Assembly: GCA_022749755.1 (NCBI GenBank)
Contig: CM040448.1
Coordinates: 2,972,481 to 3,036,480, forward strand
From: Azadirachta indica
Lineage: Eukaryota; Streptophyta; Magnoliopsida; Sapindales; Meliaceae
DNA: 64,000 nt
Direction of reading: 5' to 3'
Shown: positions 1 through 11,953 of the stretch, piece after piece
Layout: every line of letters starts with the position of its first letter
How positions within the stretch are numbered: the first letter of the stretch is position 1
The notes under the pieces: generated by a model
Seen by the model: only the letters and a program-made list of their open reading frames with translations
Told to the model about the DNA's origin: nothing
Database searches by the model: none
Program-made: the position numbers and the translations under genes

Positions 1-18
1 ATGGGTTGTGATTGCCAG

Positions 19-1417
19 ATACATGGCTCCGGAGTATGCAACAAGTGGTAAGCTGACTGAAAAGTCTGATGTTTATTCGTTTGGAGTCGTACTTTTGGAG
101 CTAGTTACAGGTCGCAAGCCTGTGGATGCCTCTCAGCCGTTGGGTGATGAGAGCCTGGTTGAATGGGTAAGTCACAAAATCCTAAACTTAGTATAGACTG
201 CCATAAGTGATAACAAAGAATTGTCTTGCTTTGTTAAAAAGTCATCTTACAGTAACTGGGTTGGATAACTTAAATTAGTTACTAAATAATGACACATAAC
301 TATGTAATAGTCAAATGTACACGTAAAAGAAATTTTATCTTTTTTATGTGGTCATTGTTCATCTATTTATGTATTTCTCTTTATAATTAAGCATTTATGT
401 AAAAATTATTCATTGCTTGATTCCTTGGATTACATGTAAACAAATTAAAAGAGAATAGCATGCATTAACCCCTGAAAGCTTATTGTAAACATATTTTTTT
501 TGGCTTCTTGTTTTTCCCCTTTTAGCAATTAAACAAAACATCATTGTTTTGTCATGAGCATACTAATACATCATTTCACTTGAGAACTGAATGTCTGTTT
601 AGTCAATAAATAATCATAATTTGTGCAAATGTCTGTAAAAATTTGTTAAATAGGTGGTTGGATTGGATAGGATGTAATTTTGAGGATTTAAAAGAATGAA
701 ACCGTGTTGGAGGGCTTGAGTGACCATATTACAGTGTAATAACAATTGATTCTTGTATAGAATGGTTTCACACCCTCCTGTTTGCAAGGCTGGAATGGTT
801 CAAAATATACCTATCTTCAGTCATAGCATCTTTTTCCTCACCCTCCCTTCAGGATTCTTTGACAAAAGAGAGTATGAGGAGTTAGAAGGAATAAGCTTTG
901 CTGATTTTTAAGTCACACAGTTTAACACAATTCATCTATAGTTCAGGCTCGACCATTGCTTGGTGAAGCACTTGAACATGAGGATTTTGAAGCACTGGTA
1001 GATCCAAGGTTGGAAAAGAACTATGTTGACAGTGAAATGTTTCGAATGATAGAGGCAGCTGCTGCTTGTGTGCGTCATTCAGCAGTAAAAAGACCTAGGA
1101 TGAGTCAGGTAATTGTGTTTGAATGACGAAGAAAATTCAAAATTTTCATTTCTACTTCAAGCTTAATTATGGAGGTTTTTTCTTCACCTAATCAGGTAGT
1201 GAGAGCTTTAGATGCATTGGATGGATTATCCGATCTCACTAATGGAATAAAACCTGGCCAAAGTGGAATTTTCTCTTCAGCGCAACATTCTGCACAAATC
1301 AGAATGTTTCAAAGGTTGGCATTTGGTAGTCAAGATTATAGTTCAGATTTTTACAACCATAGTCAGAGTAGCTGGAGAAGTAGAGAGTTTGGTGATCGGA
1401 GTTCCTATATACCATAA
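19..1417 (+). CDS. PERK-type proline-rich receptor-like protein kinase, 3' end (partial)
   Basis: This is the C-terminal part of a plasma-membrane serine/threonine receptor-like kinase of the PERK family. Exons are 19-166, 947-1108 and 1196-1417, and bases 1-18 are the end of an intron ending in CCAG. The first visible exon carries kinase subdomain VIII (YMAPEY), followed by [20 protein letters not shown] and GRKPVD. The second exon carries the subdomain X-XI region ending [16 protein letters not shown]. The last exon holds [23 protein letters not shown] and the PERK-typical tail with [15 protein letters not shown] and a final Ser-rich SSWRSREFG segment. The extracellular proline-rich region, membrane span and catalytic loop lie upstream of the window. 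Family members sense cell-wall or other extracellular cues; the ligand and the subfamily number cannot be read from this fragment. Splice phases are all consistent and the end at TAA 1415-1417 is secure. Confidence 0.9.
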
Positions 1418-2236
1418 AATGCATCTGGACTATGTAGCAACGGAGAGAAGTTTTTAACAGTTACATTTCAGTTACAAATTTCCAAACACATGATTGAAAA
1501 CCAGAAACAGCCCGTTGGAGAAAAGGGTTACCAGATCTTCTCGATTTTGGAGCGAGATTTGAGGCACTCCATTGAGATCTTTGGAGCCAGATCCTACTGC
1601 TCAATTCTTTACAATCTCGTTTGTGTATTTTCTTCGAATTCTCTTCTTTTTTTCTTTATTCACTCAGCTGAAGATGATCATGCCTGTAGGTATGCCTGAT
1701 TTTGTATTCTTCCTTATACAGATTCATTCGTACAACATCTATTTGTATCTGTATTTGTTTTTGTAATTTAAATATACATACATACATATATATATATATA
1801 CACTTGAAATTTTATGTAATAACTATTCTTTGAATTTAGCCATTTATTTTGGGATTGGTTACTGTACAAACCTGTAACATTAATAATTTTAAAACAAAAG
1901 TTGAAACATCTAATGCACAAAATCTGCGTGCATCTAATCCCATTTTTGTATGGATCTAGGCAGTTGAGTTGAAGATCACAGAACTAATAGCTTGTAGGCT
2001 GCGTTTGACGACCCCCCTTACCGAAAATCAATTTTAATATTAAAAATTGCAACGTGACAAAACCAGTATCTAAAATTTCTTTCTTCTATCCACGCAACCT
2101 GTGCACTTAGCCACTTACCACCCTCGTGCTTTCCATCTAATATTCTCAACTACCAAGCTATTCCATTCTCTGCTTCTTTCTCAAGCTGTTATAAATTCCA
2201 TGCAGACATCCAGAAAGAGACAGGGAAGATAGAAAT
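1418..2236. other. Intergenic: kinase 3' UTR and promoter of the next gene
   Basis: No coding region is supported here. The first 350 bases are probably the 3' UTR of the kinase gene and end in an AT-rich stretch with a TATATA microsatellite near 1770-1800. The last 60 bases contain a TATA-like element and the short leader of the SDR gene. Confidence 0.6.
2190..2196 (+). promoter_or_regulatory. Putative TATA box of the SDR gene
   Basis: TATAAAT lies 41 bases before the ATG at 2237. This spacing would imply a very short leader if it is functional. It is a motif match only. Confidence 0.4.
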
Positions 2237-3845
2237 ATGGCTATGGAAGAAGTTATGGCAGCATCAAAACCGTTAGTGCTGACGCTGGCTGCTGCAGCTA
2301 TCAATGAAAACCAGAAGAAGAAGAATTGTAACAATTGGAAAGATTTTGTTGTTAGTTCTGGATTGAGTGCACGAGAGAAGAAACTGGTTTGTGTGACAGC
2401 AGGAAACTCTTACTTGGGTTCTCACTTACTCAAGCAACTATTGGCTCATTCTTACCTTGTTCGAGTCATCATTCAACACCAAGGTAACATTTCTTGTTTG
2501 CATATACATGTATCTATAAAGTTATAGAACAAAAAATGGGGACGGAATCATATATATATGTTACAATCTGATCAGAAGAGGATTCGAATCCTATGATGTA
2601 TAGGATGATCTATGTTTTAGTTGCTTTTTTAATTTTAAGATTATTCTTCAAACCAGTTTTGATTGTTATTGAGCAGTGAATTTGGAGGACGTGAGGGAGC
2701 TGGTAAGCGATGAAGAGTTGAACAAACTAGAAAGTGTTGTGGTGGCAAAGATGGCAGATTTGGACAGTCTTGGTGATGCTTTCAGCGGCTGCTATGCGGT
2801 GTTTCACACCTCTTCTTTTATTGATCCACATGGGGTTTCTGGATATTCAGTAAGTTCCTTTTTGCAATATATTGCATTGCATAATCTAGCTAGTTCAACA
2901 ATTTAACTATCTTTTTCCATTTTCAGGAGCAAATGGTATTTCTTGAAACTGAAGCCGCGAGGAATGTCATTGAAGCTTGTGGCAGAGCATCTGTGAAGAG
3001 ATGCATCTTCACTTCTTCTCTTCTTGCTTCTATCTGGAATGACAACATGATAGACAGGGTGATTGATGAGAGTTGCTGGAGCAACGAGCAATTCTGCATA
3101 GAAAACAAGGTACTTAATTTTCTTTTTGCCATTGACACAGATAGAGATTTGCATAGCTTTCCCATGAAATTAAGGTAGATTGGCATTACATGTGGTGTAT
3201 ATACAACAGCTCTGGCTCGCATTAGGCAAGACAGCAGCAGAGAAGTTAGCTTGGAAGATGTCAAAGGAATTGAACGTGAAGCTTGTTACAGTTTGCCCTG
3301 GCCTTCTCATGGCTCCTTCCTTCCCAAATGCTCACAGAGAAACCTCTCTTCCATATCTTAAAGGTATATGAAATGTTACAAACTTGTAATTTCTTTGTTA
3401 AGAAGCTGAATTACAATCCTGAAATAACAAGTTTTATACATAGGTGGGAAAGTAATGCTTTGTAATTTCCTAGTTAAGAAGTTGAATTACAATCCTGAAA
3501 TAACAAGTTTTATACATAGGTGGGAAAGTAATGCTACAACAAGGCCTGCTAGCAACTGCAGATGTAAAGAATGTGGCTAAGGCGCAAGTCCTTTTATTTG
3601 AAGCCATGAATTCTGGATCTTGTGGACGATATTTCTGCTTCGACAAAGTGATACAAAGCTTGGAAGAAGCCATTGAACTTGAGAATGCACTAAAAAGGCC
3701 TGGTTTTTTGACAAGAGGAAGACAAGAGGAAGTGACAGAACAAGCAGATGAAATAGTAAACAGCAAGCTTAGCAATTCAAGACTCTCCAGATTGTTATCT
3801 CAACCATCTCAACTCCTGTCCTGTAAACGTATGCTTATACTGTAA
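2237..3845 (+). CDS. Cinnamoyl-CoA reductase-like SDR protein (SNL6-type clade)
   Basis: This is an extended short-chain dehydrogenase/reductase with an NAD(P)-binding Rossmann fold, related to cinnamoyl-CoA and dihydroflavonol reductases. Five exons (2237-2483, 2677-2849, 2927-3109, 3210-3363, 3520-3845) give 360 residues, a normal length. The N-terminal nucleotide-binding strand reads VCVTAGNSYLGSHLLKQLL, so the canonical TGxxGxxG is altered to TAGNSYLG. Family landmarks are FHTSSFIDPHG, KRCIFTSSLLASIW, VIDESCWSNEQFC and KLVTVCPGLLMAPSF. The catalytic YxxxK region reads LWLALGK: Lys is kept but the Tyr position is Leu, so classical reductase chemistry is doubtful. I believe, from memory, that the SNL6-like clade shares this change. 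Intron 4 carries a duplicated acceptor (see the repeat at 3384-3535). The substrate is unknown. The first ATG of the frame is used as start. Confidence 0.85.
3384..3535 (+). repeat. 76-bp tandem duplication spanning an intron-exon junction
   Basis: Two nearly identical 76-base units, 3384-3459 and 3460-3535, lie head to tail. Each contains the same acceptor context (tttatacatag followed by GTGGGAAAGTAATGC). Only the second acceptor, with the exon starting at 3520, keeps the SDR reading frame. The first would start the exon at 3444 and shift the frame because 76 is not a multiple of three. Confidence 0.9.
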
Positions 3846-4602
3846 AATTGCAATATGTAAATACAAGACTTGAGAACTCGAGAACTTGTTAAAAAAAGAG
3901 TCCCATTTACTGTTGAAGAAGATTCTGTTAATGAGACCATGCTTTCGTAAGAAGTCCAATCTAAGATATAATCATGGCAGATAACATATGGGAAATTCCT
4001 GAAAAAAGCATCACTATATTTCGGAAAATGATTCTGTTGGAAAAGCGATTCCAAAGCTATTATATAACTCATGTGGAGTGCCAGACATTAGTCATTATTG
4101 CAGCCAAAGACCTTGTGTCTGCCGGTCTCCTAGCTCTGGCACATTCCAATATTCTCTTAAAAGTGGGTTATTTATTTGTTCATTATGTTTAACTTCATCC
4201 AAAACATTTAATTAGGCTATTATAATCTAATAGGATATAAGCTATTATTAATTAAAAGAATGGAAATAAATATACAATAAAATTGTTTTCACTTGACATT
4301 TCATTTTAATAAATTAGAAAAAATAAATAATTAAATATTGAATTTTAGAATTTAATTATGAAAATAACCACCAAAAGAGTCAAGATTGCTGTGGAATTGA
4401 AGTCCACGGAGTGGAAGAATGTACGTAACTGAAAGTTTAGATCAGAGTAAAAACTACGTCGTATTATCAGCAGCGACTAAAGGAAGGGATCATACGAAAA
4501 TCGTTATAACAAGTAATCCATTCATTCCCTTCATTCATTCATTCATTGTTTTCTTCTGTTCTCTGGAGACAAAGACGAAGAAGCAGAGCTAAGTGAGAAG
4601 TG
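3846..4602. other. Intergenic: SDR 3' UTR and TMEM33-like gene promoter
   Basis: An AT-rich stretch follows the SDR stop. A short CATT microsatellite lies near 4525-4550, just before the start of the next gene, probably within or near its leader. No gene is supported here. Confidence 0.55.
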
Positions 4603-7600
4603 ATGGGGGAAGAAAGAGAGGATCCGCAGAAGATTAAGCGAATAGCAGCGGCTGCTTACGATTACGATAACGATCCCAGATGGGCGGATTACTGGTCCAA
4701 TATCTTGATTCCACCCCACATGGCCGCTCGCTCTGACGTCGTCGATCACTACAAGCGCAAGTTCTACCAACGTTACATCGTCCGTACACTCACTTACACC
4801 ACTCTTAATCCTAATAAAACACAGTGTCCACTGTTCTTTTTGACTGTTTGCGTCTGGCTTATCTTTTTTTTAATTTATTTTGGATATGGGATGTGCGTTT
4901 GTGTGTTTTTTTTTTCCCGATTGGTGATTTGGGTGTTTGTTTTATTGGGATTTCGGATTGGGAGATGTAAATTTTTATCTGAGTTTTCTGTTTTGTAGCG
5001 TTTTAGGTGTTCGTAATCGGCTGTACTTACTGTTAGAATCTGTATTTGATTGTTTGAAGTTCTAGTTTTCTTGGAACTGGGAGTGGGATTTCTGATTTAG
5101 CTTATGGGATTTTGTTTGGCTTTCTGGTATTGGGATTCTGAGTTGTGGTCAACTTTGGGATTAGTTCCTTTCGGGAGTTATGCTTGACTATTATATTGTT
5201 TGTTAAATATATTTAAGGCCTTTATAAATGTAATTGAATGTGTTTGTGTTGATCACATTTGGCATTAGGCGGTTTTGAGTTTTGTTTTGGTTAATTTGGA
5301 AAAAAGTTTAGCAGTTTTCTTCGTTTTTGAACTGCAGTTTACATGCAATTTTCATTTATTTTTTGTTTTGTCAATTTGTTGGAATTCACAACAGAAAATA
5401 TCTCTCTCTAAGTTAGTTTTTTGTTTCTTCCCTGCATAAGTTCTAATGAATGGAAGTAATATCAGTAAATAAATGCAGTAACGATTGGATTCATGACTGA
5501 AAAATTATTCTTTAGGAAATCTGATTTTGTATCTTGGATTAGAAGTTTCTCTTTGTCACAATTATTTGTAAATTTATGTTGGTTTAGAGGCTATACTGTT
5601 TATTTATGTCAGTTTTGGTCATGTTTCTATTGGATTTATGAATGATTTATTATTCATACATAATTTTCATTATGTATTTACTGGGTTTCATCAAAGCAGG
5701 ATCCTGATCTTGTGGTAGAGTCCATGTCTACTAGCAGTTCATCCCAACCAACACAAGCTTCAGCGTCTTCAACTTCATCAACAACTACAAATGACAGAGC
5801 CCGACCACGTAACTCAGGTAGATGATAAATGTCTCTTCTACTCAGTTTTACATTAAAGAAATGGGAACTGCAGTAGTATCCATACTTCATTTTGAAATTC
5901 GAGTAAATTTTTTATTCATGAAAAAAATTCTGCTCTTTTCGTTGGATTGAACCCAAGTTTATGCTGTAGGATCCACTACTAGACCCTCTGGAACATCGGG
6001 CAGTGCAGGTTCAAATGCAACTTCTGTGCGCTGGGATCGGCAAACAATACAATTTTCTGTTAATGCTTGGGTACAGTAGTTTCTTACTCATGCATTCATA
6101 TATATTCTTGTAAAGGGCATTCAAACAATTGTACTTTTTCCTTAAAGTTATCATCAGATCAAATATTGCCCCAGCCTGATCTAAGCATTTTTCCTGCATG
6201 TACTTTGACACAATTCTAACCACAATTTCCTTATTTCTTCAAATTTCTCTTCTGGAGATTGAACATTCATTTAAATAGAATAAAGATTTTTTATGCCAAA
6301 ATAAAATATTTTTAGTTTGCTTAAGTGATAAAACAACAGTAACTTCAAGGGGTTGGGTTCGTAAAGACCCTTTTATTCAACCAAGAAGTCAAGGTTTCAA
6401 ACCCCCTCGGGTTACCTATGTGGGATTTTTATATCCGGTAAGTTTCCTACGAAGGTTGTAAGGTTTGGCAGTAGTCCCCGTTTTGGACTAGGTGAATACA
6501 GAAGGAGAGAAGGATTTATTGGTATTATTTTTTAAAATAAGTGATAAAAGAGCAGTTTCTTAAAATCAGAATCCCTATTTAAAGCTTTCAATCTGGGAAA
6601 GGAATAAATAAAAAGTTCTAGAATTTTTTTTAAAAAGGAAAGTTTGTAACATGATTGTTCTGTTTCACCCACCTTGTGCTTTCTTGCTCTTTCTTTTAGG
6701 TTAAAACGAATTATTAGAGGGGTTCTGAACAAGACTGCCTGATTTGATGTCAATAGGCAACACTTGTAGGCTAGGAATATTCACTAATGGTTATTGGAAT
6801 GTTTTTAAGTTATGATTACTATAATATTCGAAAAAAAAAAAAAGAAAGAAAAAACTTAATGGTTACTATATGTGTAAGTCAAGGAGTTGTGGAGCTGATT
6901 GTGGAGCCTTTCACTAGACCACAAATTTGTAATCTGCCTTCAAAACCCATGCATGCAATCTCAGTCAAAATGGTCTGTGCTTTGTGCTTGTACTTGCATC
7001 TAATTGTAATTTTTTCATATCTTACTTCTATACTTTATTTCATGCAGGTTTTTGTTGTGGGTATGCTCGCAATATTTCCACTTGTACCAAGGAATCTCTC
7101 AAATAGGGCATATCGGTTGTCATTTATGGGCACTGCTTGTTCCTCACTATATTCTTTGTACTCACTTTATGGGGTAACAATAATATCCATTTTGATTTTT
7201 ATCCTCTACTTTTTATAGTCTGCTGTTTATTGTACATTGATCATTTTTGTACCATATGCAGAGACCCAGAGCATGGAATATGCCGGCTTTGCAAGTGTAC
7301 TTTCAGTCAGTTATTGCAACCAAAGATTTTATTTACTTCATCTACTGCCTTACATTTGTCACTTCGCATCTTTGCCTTAAATGTGAGCCCTACTTGGTCT
7401 CTAAATGTTGTCACTTGAGTTTAATCGTGATAGTCCCTCAATCTATAACTGGCGTTTTCTTGTAACTTATTTAATATGCTGAATCTGATGGTGTTGAATA
7501 TTGCTGCAGTCGCTTTGATTCCCATTTTATGCCGTTCTGTTGAATATGTTGCGAAGTTTTTAAGACATAATTTTAGTCGCTCTTCCTTGTACAGGTACAA

Positions 7601-9672
7601 GTACTGCCAATTTATTTATGAAATGAATTAGCTATTTAATAATGATTAGTGTGACATTTTTTGGTACTATTACATGCTACAGCTTGAGAATTTCTAAATC
7701 TTCACTAAATTATGTAAATCAATGTCTCATTGTATATGTGCTTTATTATTATTATTACATGGAAAATGCTATTTTAACGCAGATAAATTTTATTTGGCCT
7801 CTTTAAGGGGTTATGATGTTGTAGTAAATGTTGTTCTTTTCATCATTGTTTTTTACTTTGTTAAGTATTGATTTTTGGCATCTGTGCTAATCAGAATCTA
7901 TGTTTATTTTTCAAATGTTTGGTAATATGCTACAATGGGTAATTCATATTGTACAAAATAGAATTCTCTTACAGCATTTAGGCGCCCTTTCATGGAATGT
8001 TATTATTTTTTCAGGAAGCTAGAATTTGGGCAAATAAGTCAATAGTCTTGGTTTAATATACATAGTTTTATTGATGTCTCTTGTGTTGTACATGTCTTAG
8101 TTGCCACCTTTGAGTTGTTAATGAACCCATCTTATTCCTAGACTTTCAGCAATCTGGCATGCAGGCAAAATCTGCATTAATGGGCCTTACCATTACACTG
8201 CCCCTGTGCATGGAGCAGCGGGGAATTTTGTCTGAATGCTACCTTTCCTTTTTGATTCATTAATGGAAGTACTATGATATGTTTATGTGGAAATCCTTCT
8301 GACATATTCATGCAATATTTACAAGTATTCATAAGTTAGAAGATATATATATAAAACTTTAAACTTCCTTCTCTGATAAATTGTTTAATTTTTCTATTAT
8401 AGAACTTCTAATGATTAACACTATATTTTTTGTCTTTAAATTATTAATGTATATCTTATATATCTATGCTCTTCATTCATTAATTGAAGCAAAGGGCTTT
8501 TCATATCTGAGCTCTAGCTTCCTCTTTTTCGCATATTAGTTTGAATTGTATGAACTACATAATATAAATACATAAAACGTTTTCTTATACTTTTCTTTTG
8601 GTGGACAGGAAATACTTGGAAGATGCTTGTGTATGGGTGGAATCTAACTCAACTACCCTTAGCATACTTTCTTCACATGCTGAGATTGGACTTGGCTTCC
8701 TTCTAACCCTCTCTTTGTTGTCGTAAGTTGCTAAAGTCCTTTGTTCCTGCTTCACTGCTTGAATGGACCCTTCTTTGTATGATTTTGTTTCATTTGCATC
8801 ATCTTGATCTTTAATTGTTCGTACAGGTGGCAGCGCAACATAATACAGACATTCATGTACTGGCAGGTTAGGCATTCCTGTCTCTTTTACAAATTGTTTT
8901 AGTTATTACTAGATCTTCTTTTCTAGATTGTTTTTTGTGATGAATATGTTCCTCAATTTGTTTTACATGCAATCTAAGTCTCTAGAATTAATATTTTAGT
9001 GGTTAGATATGGTGTTGATTTGTTTTTCCTTTTACATGGTAATCGAGCTTTGCACTTTAAATATCAACTATGTGCTATCCTGTCCATATTATGTGGGGAT
9101 ATTCTAAGTGTTCTTTTTTAATCTCAATATTAAAGTTTCTGGAAGTTATGATATAGTTTTTGTTATCAACTTTATTTCTCCATTTATTTGAGTTCCTCAA
9201 CATGATGGTTGAAGTTGTTATTTTTATTTGTCCCTTGGTCAGTGGTTTTCAGTCCGTGAATGGCTTCTCAAAAGACAATCAATTTGGTTTGAATGATAAA
9301 GTGAAAATAATGCAGTCATTAGATTTCTTTCTTCACTCTCTATTTTACACAATGTTCATGCTGCACCCTTATGCAGCTAAGCTGTTGAATTTGGTGAATG
9401 TGTTTTGGTCAGATGCATTTGAATAAAGAAAAATAGTACAGACAAGCACTATTATGCATATGAGCTATAACTGCATAACCTAATCTGACATTGCTCTCGA
9501 TTGGATATTGTGATTGCAGCTATTGAAGCTCATGTATCACGCCCCTGTGACCGCTGGCTACCATCAAAGTGTATGGGCCAAGATAGGGAGAACGGTCAAT
9601 CCACTCATCCACCGTTATGCACCATTCTTGAACACCCCGATTAGTGCTATTCAGCGGTGGTGGGTCAGATAG
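4603..9672 (+). CDS. TMEM33/Pom33-like multi-pass membrane protein
   Basis: Nine exons (4603-4779, 5700-5817, 5970-6070, 7048-7173, 7262-7382, 7510-7594, 8609-8722, 8827-8866, 9520-9672) give 344 residues. The N-terminus is soluble and acidic/basic (MGEEREDPQKIKRIAAAAYD), followed by a Ser/Thr-rich linker encoded by exons 2 and 3. Then come hydrophobic segments: VFVVGMLAIFPLVP, the FIYFIYCLTFVTSHLCLKFA region, and IGLGFLLTLSLLS. The C-terminal part, IIQTFMYWQLLKLMYHAP followed by a basic amphipathic tail, resembles the end of animal TMEM33 and yeast Pom33. Those proteins sit in the ER and nuclear envelope and influence ER tubules and nuclear-pore assembly; the same role here is inferred. The exon 1 donor (ATC then GTCCGT) is weak but is the only one giving the family-like RYIDPDLVVE junction. 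Intron 3 contains a SINE. Confidence 0.8.
6334..6537 (+). mobile_element. tRNA-derived SINE with 12-bp target-site duplication
   Basis: A roughly 200-base insertion in intron 3 of the TMEM33-like gene is flanked by perfect 12-base direct repeats (taagtgataaaa at 6322-6333 and 6538-6549). Its 5' half looks like a pol III tRNA promoter: a decayed A-box area (gggttgggttcgtaaagacc) and a B-box-like ggtttcaaacccc at about 6392-6404. The 3' end is T/A-rich. This combination of target duplication, tRNA-like head and short length is diagnostic of a SINE. The family name cannot be given without a library search. Confidence 0.75.
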
Positions 9673-10389
9673 AAGTATTAAGGAACATGTACTGGAAGAT
9701 TCTACGTGGGATTTACTATACATTTTTCAAAGAAAACAAAATTGAATTTAGAATTTAGACAACTGATGATGTAGTTGCTAGCCATCTTGAATGTGGATGG
9801 ATTTTTTGACTAATTATCTCTGGCTGTTCTTCTATTCAATACTTTTACTGGATATATATATTTATATATATGTATGTTCGATACTAGAAACAGGTTTCCC
9901 CAGTGGTTTTTGGTTGTCGTAAGTTGACTTAGCAATGCTCTGTTTTTATGGATGAAAACCTGTAGTAATTCATAATATTGCAAAGAAGGAAGTATTCTAC
10001 ATCTCCTTTGTGGTGTAAATCCGGCGCATCGTGTTCTCTTAGTAGCTAAGTAAATAACTCTAATAACTTACAAGAGATGGAATTTTGTGTTGTGTGTGTG
10101 TGTGTGTGTGATTTTTTTTCATTTTTTGGCAATTTTGTTCAGCCCAAAAGCCTTTAAATTAATGAAAAGTGTGGTTCAATGTATGTTAACTTTATTTATT
10201 TTTAAAAAAATAAATTGAATAATGTAGACAAATTATTCAAACCTGGTAGAGGGTCGGGGAACTGAAAGTCAAGATTTCTTATGTTGATTAAATTAATTAA
10301 TGCTCGACATTCAAGGCGGTGGTGAGGGGAGACTAAATAATCTTAAACAACTTTATAATGAAAAACTTTCAACACAGCATAACGCCGAG
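9673..10389. other. Intergenic: 3' UTR of TMEM33-like gene and spacer before tRNA
   Basis: No coding content is supported. A (TG)n microsatellite occupies about 10086-10110. The remainder is AT-rich 3' UTR and spacer. Confidence 0.55.
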
Positions 10390-10461
10390 GGTCCCATGGT
10401 CTAGTGGTTAGGACATTGGACTCTGAATCCAGTAACCCGAGTTCAAATCTCGGTGGGACCT
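10390..10461 (+). tRNA. tRNA-Gln, anticodon CUG
   Basis: A complete 72-base nuclear tRNA without an intron. The acceptor stem GGTCCCA pairs with TGGGACC and the discriminator base is T. The D-arm contains the A box TGGTCTAGTGG. The anticodon stem TTGGA/TCCAG encloses the loop CTCTGAA, giving anticodon CTG. The T-arm contains the B box GAGTTCAAATCTC. A T-run (ctttcttttt) just downstream fits a pol III terminator. Confidence 0.95.
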
Positions 10462-10816
10462 TTCTTTTTAAGTTTTTTCAATTAAGGAACAATTTCCTGA
10501 CCGAGGCCGGGCCTGGGCTTCAGTCTGAGCTTTCGACGCCTGGGTGCTAAACTGTATTGTCGTCTGCCTGCTAATGTCGGGTTTCCTAACTGGGCCTAAT
10601 AAAATCCGGCCCATTATCTGGCAAATTCGCGTGTCGGGCTTTACTGCCTCTTGAAGGAACACAAGGTCTACATTCAAGCGCTTCATATACGTTATTTACC
10701 TTCTTCATTTTCTTCGTGGTGGCGAATTCGGAGTTCAAGCCTTCCACGTGTTTTTGTAATAAATCAGATTATGCATGTGGACCGTGGGTATCTAATTTAA
10801 AATAGAAGTCAATAAT

Positions 10817-11103
10817 GTCACGATGCACGTACATGGTAGGTCTTCTTCTTCTCCTACCTTAATCAATTAATTAATACAGCCAATTCCCACTTTAGAACGT
10901 GCGTGAATTTTAGTAAGACATGTTTTAAGATGAGTAAATTTTTTAAATACCTTTTAAAATAAATAAATTTTTTTTGTACGTGTGAGGATAAATTATCACT
11001 CATGTTAAGTGAACATATATAAAGAGTGTCATAATACATGTACATGAATAGATTTTCTTCTTCTCCTATTTTAATCAATTAATTAATACAGCCAATTCCC
11101 ACC
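10817..11103 (+). repeat. Pair of ~75-bp direct repeats
   Basis: Copy A (10817-10891) and copy B (11028-11103) share the order cg/acatgtacatg, tcttcttcttctccta and ttaatcaattaattaatac followed by agccaattcccac. The last ~35 bases are virtually identical. They are separated by about 136 bases of AT-rich sequence. The origin is unknown: either a local duplication or the ends of a decayed element. Confidence 0.8.
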
Positions 11104-11945
11104 TTCTTTGCTACCGATTGTCACTTCATGTTAACTCAAAAACAATATTTAATTAATGAATTTCTTCAACTTAGGAATGAATCAAGTTCTTTAATGTAAC
11201 AACATATTTCCACAGTCAACAAAAGACACCTTTTACACATCCACACGACATGATCATGATTCATGATAAACTTATTAAGCCAGTTCGTTAAGCAAGTGTG
11301 TTTACTAACCAAAATGTCATAATCACATCAACAAAAAATTAATTAATTGGTTTGCTTTCACATATCAACTAACTGATTTTTCTTTTGCTTAATCCCTCAC
11401 TCTTATCGAAAAAAAGAAAGAAAGAAAGAAAGAAAGAGTCGTGTAAATACAGTACAACTATTATTTGAATTTCATAAGATAATTTTTCAATTTAATGTTA
11501 ACGGGTAAGTCTCAATTTTAATAAATATATACAGTGTTTTTTTTAAAAAAAATACATATAGCAAATTAAAGAAAAGTCGTACAATACGACTGAGTTTAAC
11601 CGAAGCTCTTTCTCCGAAGGAGGGAAGCTATAAACAGACACAGAATCAGAATCTATTCCTTTTAGAGGCTTTTTACCAGAGAAGAAAGAGGAGAAAGAAG
11701 GAGAAGAGCATGTGCTAAGTGGATGTGGACCCATATCCAGGTGGGTCCCATCTGCGTCCTTTAACGCCATTTATTCACGTCTATATCTGTTAACTGGAGA
11801 GAGAACTGCCACTTGTTTTGTGTGTTGTGCGCATTTGCTCACAATGAATTCCTGCAGTAGACAACTTTCCATTGATGTTTAGAAGAAAACACCAGAACCA
11901 GCCAGCACTGACATAAGTTCCATCGCTTTTTGTTCTCTTATTCAT

Positions 11946-11953
11946 TATAAAAA
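11946..11953 (+). promoter_or_regulatory. Putative TATA box of the ICME-family gene
   Basis: TATAAAAA lies about 140 bases before the ATG at 12089, a normal plant TATA-to-start distance. It is a motif match only. Confidence 0.45.

Noticed and set aside
2575..2600. gattcgaatcc motif resembling a tRNA T-arm in SDR intron 1
   Set aside because: No acceptor stem, D-arm or anticodon stem can be folded around it; judged a chance match.
3441..3459. Upstream copy of the SDR acceptor as the real exon 5 start
   Set aside because: It shifts the frame and leads to a stop; the 3520 acceptor preserves the SDR protein.
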